Assembly: GCA_934668515.1 (NCBI GenBank)
Contig: CAKUNS010000019.1
Location: 1 to 33,603 of the forward strand
Length of the DNA: 33,603 nt
Origin: an uncultured Eggerthellaceae bacterium
Lineage (GTDB): Bacteria; Actinomycetota; Coriobacteriia; Coriobacteriales; Eggerthellaceae
Reading direction: 5' to 3'
Positions 31,758 through 33,603 of the stretch are shown here, one piece after another. Under the pieces are notes generated by a model that was not told the DNA's origin, ran no database searches, and saw only the letters and a list, made by a program, of their open reading frames with translations. The position numbers and the translations under genes were made by a program. Position 1 is the stretch's first letter, and each line of letters opens with the position of its first letter.

Positions 31758-32802
31758 GCGAGATCACTTCTTTCGAAAGATTGATATAGGACTGGGCTCC
31801 CTTCCCCAAAGGATCATATTGGGTAATGGGCATCCCGTAACTAGGAGCCTCAGACAGCTTAACGGTGCGGGGGATGACGGTTTCAAATACTTGCTTTCCG
31901 AAGAAGTTCCTAACCTCTTTAACAACTTGCTTCGAAAGGGTAGTACGGCCGTCATACATGGTGAGAAGTATTCCGTAAATCTCAAGGGTTGGATTAAGGC
32001 GAGATTTGACACGTTTCATCGAATCGAGAAGTTTTGTCACACCTTCCAATGCATAGAACTCGCACTGGATGGGAATAATCAACTTATCCGCCGCAACAAG
32101 AGCGTTAACGGTCAGCAAACCCAAAGACGGAGGGCAGTCGATGAGAATGAAGTCATATTTACCGCGCAAGGCTCCAACGGAATCTTTAAGGCGATTCTCA
32201 CGAGCCATTTCGGAAACAAGCTCAACCTCTGCACCCGCCAAGTTGATGGTCGCAGGAACGATATCAAGGCCCTGGCAAATGTCAGGGATGATGACATCCT
32301 CAATCGGAACGTCATTCAACAAGACATCGTAAATGCAACGAGGGATGCTTCCCTTGTCAATGCCAAGGCCGCTGGTAGCATTACCTTGAGGATCAAGGTC
32401 GACAAGGAGGACTTCTTTATTAGCCTCACCTAAGGCAGCAGCAAGGTTGATAGCAGTCGTAGATTTTCCGACACCGCCTTTTTGGTTAATGATGGCGATG
32501 ATTTTGGTCTGGCCGATTGCATGCCTTACCGGAGCCTTCTCGCTATAAGGCTTAATCTCTTTATATTCAGGTACGTCATCGGCATCAGAAATAGCATCTT
32601 CAACAATCTGACGCTCAACAACTTGAATACTGTCAACACGAACATCCTCGTCTACGAAGAAATCGCTCTTCACTGAATCAGTATCCACATTGCTCGTCTG
32701 CTCGGGTATTTCCGGCGCCGAGGACGTATTTTGTTGGTTCACATGAGCTGTTTTCGCCGTAGCTGTATTTTGGTTTCGTTTAAAACCGTCGAAGAAACCC
32801 AC
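31750..32802 (-). CDS. parA: Chromosome partitioning ATPase ParA (Soj-like) with N-terminal extension
   Basis: Deviant-Walker ATPase that positions ParB-parS complexes. The core starts near residue 98 (QTKIIAIINQKGGVGKST, Walker A 108-115), followed by VDLDPQGNATSGL, the Walker B-like LIDCPPSLGLLT, and PRTVKLSEAPSYGMPI near the end. The core length (about 253) equals Soj. The first 97 residues are an acidic, disordered extension rich in Asp, Val, Asn and Thr, beginning MGFFDGFKRNQ. The GTG at 32802 has AAAGGAGG at good spacing, so the extension is probably translated. It overlaps parB by eight bases and is 87 bp after rsmG, with a parS-containing palindrome in the gap. Confidence 0.95.
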   Translation of the reverse strand: MGFFDGFKRNQNTATAKTAHVNQQNTSSAPEIPEQTSNVDTDSVKSDFFVDEDVRVDSIQVVERQIVEDAISDADDVPEYKEIKPYSEKAPVRHAIGQTKIIAIINQKGGVGKSTTAINLAAALGEANKEVLLVDLDPQGNATSGLGIDKGSIPRCIYDVLLNDVPIEDVIIPDICQGLDIVPATINLAGAEVELVSEMARENRLKDSVGALRGKYDFILIDCPPSLGLLTVNALVAADKLIIPIQCEFYALEGVTKLLDSMKRVKSRLNPTLEIYGILLTMYDGRTTLSKQVVKEVRNFFGKQVFETVIPRTVKLSEAPSYGMPITQYDPLGKGAQSYINLSKEVISRG

Positions 32803-32829
32803 AGAACCCTCCTTTCGTTAGCCGTTTTG

Positions 32830-32835
32830 AGTATA
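32830..32835 (-). promoter_or_regulatory. Candidate -10 box of parAB
   Basis: TATACT on the minus strand lies at the edge of the 42-bp palindrome. A 17-base spacer places the -35 at 32853-32858, inside parS, where the sequence is a poor TTTCAC. Start near 32823 gives a leader of about 20 bases. ParB binding would be expected to compete with RNA polymerase here. Confidence 0.45.
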
Positions 32836-32844
32836 CATGCTTTA

Positions 32845-32860
32845 CGTTTCACGTGAAACG
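32845..32860. other. parS-like site 4 in a 42-bp palindrome
   Basis: CGTTTCACGTGAAACG differs from canonical parS only at the two outermost bases, symmetrically. It is the centre of a perfect 42-bp palindrome (32832-32873, arms starting TATACATGC). It is between rsmG and parA. Confidence 0.85.
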
Positions 32861-32889
32861 TAAAGCATGTATATCCCCATGCGATCAAC

Positions 32890-33579
32890 CTAGAGAGGCT
32901 TGTTTTGAGCAAAGCCATCGCGCCTTGGTAGCTTGATTTTGGAAGGACCGATCTTTTCAAACACGACAAGCGTGCGAAAAGTCTCACCGTCACTTAAGAA
33001 ATACTCGTCAAGCGACACCAAGCTGAATCCAACCTGCTTGCTGATTTTCTTAGCATGTTCGAACTCACTCTCCTCCATGCGGGCTTTATAACAAATGAGA
33101 CGGCCGCCTTGCTTTAGAAGCGGGCTTGCAAGCTCAAGGAGAATAGATAGCTTAGAAAGAGCGCGAGCAGTAACAAGGGAGTATTGACCCTTATGATTCC
33201 TCGAGAACTCTTCGATGCGCGAGTGGACAGCAATAATCTGATCGCTCAAGCTAAGTTGTTCAGCAAATTCATTAAGCAGCTCGACCTTCCTCTGACGAGC
33301 ATCAATAAGTGTCGTTTTCCTTCCAGTGGCAATAGCTAAAGGAAAACCAGGAAAGCCACCACCTGATCCAAGGTCGATGTATTTACCAGCAGGCGCCTTA
33401 TCGGCCTCTTCAAGAGCAGCAAGAGAATCCTCGATATGAAGAAGCATTCCCGAATCAATTGAATCGATTCGGGTAAGATTGGTCACTTTATTCGCTTCGA
33501 TGACACACTCTAAATGCTTCTTGATTAAATCTTTTTGATTGTCCGAAAGAGAATCTATCGAATTTAGATTCACACCCAT
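32890..33579 (-). CDS. rsmG: 16S rRNA (G527-N7) methyltransferase RsmG
   Basis: SAM-dependent methyltransferase of 229 residues that adds the N7 methyl of G527 in 16S rRNA; its loss usually gives low-level streptomycin resistance. The Rossmann SAM site is IDLGSGGGFPGFPLA (about 68-82), with the motif DARQRKVELLNEF and the catalytic-region sequence VTARALSKL. The N-terminal NKVTNLTRI and HIEDSLAAL are also family hallmarks. I start at the ATG at 33579, with AGAGAGG about ten bases upstream; the in-frame TTG at 33588 overlaps that distance. The gene precedes parA and parB, the widespread origin-proximal order. Confidence 0.95.
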   Translation of the reverse strand: MGVNLNSIDSLSDNQKDLIKKHLECVIEANKVTNLTRIDSIDSGMLLHIEDSLAALEEADKAPAGKYIDLGSGGGFPGFPLAIATGRKTTLIDARQRKVELLNEFAEQLSLSDQIIAVHSRIEEFSRNHKGQYSLVTARALSKLSILLELASPLLKQGGRLICYKARMEESEFEHAKKISKQVGFSLVSLDEYFLSDGETFRTLVVFEKIGPSKIKLPRRDGFAQNKPL

Positions 33580-33603
33580 CGAAATCAAACCTCTCTAGTG
33601 AAA

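Noticed and set aside
32803..33603. Replication origin or DnaA-box cluster near rsmG/parA
   Set aside because: I saw no cluster of TTATNCACA boxes; oriC is probably beyond the right edge.

Overview
The window looks like chromosomal DNA of an anaerobic actinobacterium of the class Coriobacteriia, most likely Eggerthellaceae. This is inferred from gene content (arylsulfotransferase-like proteins each paired with its own LysR regulator, anaerobic nickel/hydrogenase maturation genes, a 2[4Fe-4S] ferredoxin), from moderately high G+C, and from the rsmG-parA-parB order typical of the region beside an actinobacterial origin. No phage, transposon, CRISPR array or rRNA operon was found. Several perfect or near-perfect parS sites support an origin-proximal position for the right half.

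Left region (1-7,800): two related modules of a minus-strand arylsulfotransferase-like gene facing a plus-strand LysR regulator. The first sulfotransferase is cut by the window edge. The second is followed on the same strand by an SLC13/DASS anion transporter. Both divergent intergenic regions carry the same dyad, TCGG-N5-CCGA, which is the T-N11-A geometry of LysR operators. A 14-TM DHA2-type MFS exporter follows the second regulator behind a terminator.

Nickel/redox region (7,940-10,830): ferredoxin, hypE (hydrogenase CN-ligand synthesis), nikR with a long histidine-rich tail, and a small unknown protein, all on the minus strand, with a divergent unknown gene. NikR suggests nickel control of the locus. 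No hydrogenase structural gene or other hyp gene is visible.

Middle region (10,930-19,540): an orphan amino-acid-type ABC ATPase behind an intrinsic terminator, a TetR regulator coupled to a TatD-family hydrolase, galE, an LCP-family cell-wall glycopolymer ligase, a small XRE regulator, phosphoglucomutase and a HAD phosphatase. GalE, PgcA and the LCP protein fit together as sugar-nucleotide supply and wall-polymer attachment.

Right region (19,780-33,600): tRNA-Gly(CCC), a very large M28-like membrane protein whose peptidase fold is split by about 640 low-complexity residues, a single-pass membrane helical protein, a DinG helicase fused to a DEDDh exonuclease, a small tail-anchored unknown, ddl, rlmN, then parB, parA and rsmG. 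Four parS sites lie at 18831, 28486, 29550 and 32845. The last three are the centres of perfect palindromes of 32-42 bp; one doubles as a terminator hairpin and two sit where a -35 element would be for rlmN and parAB.
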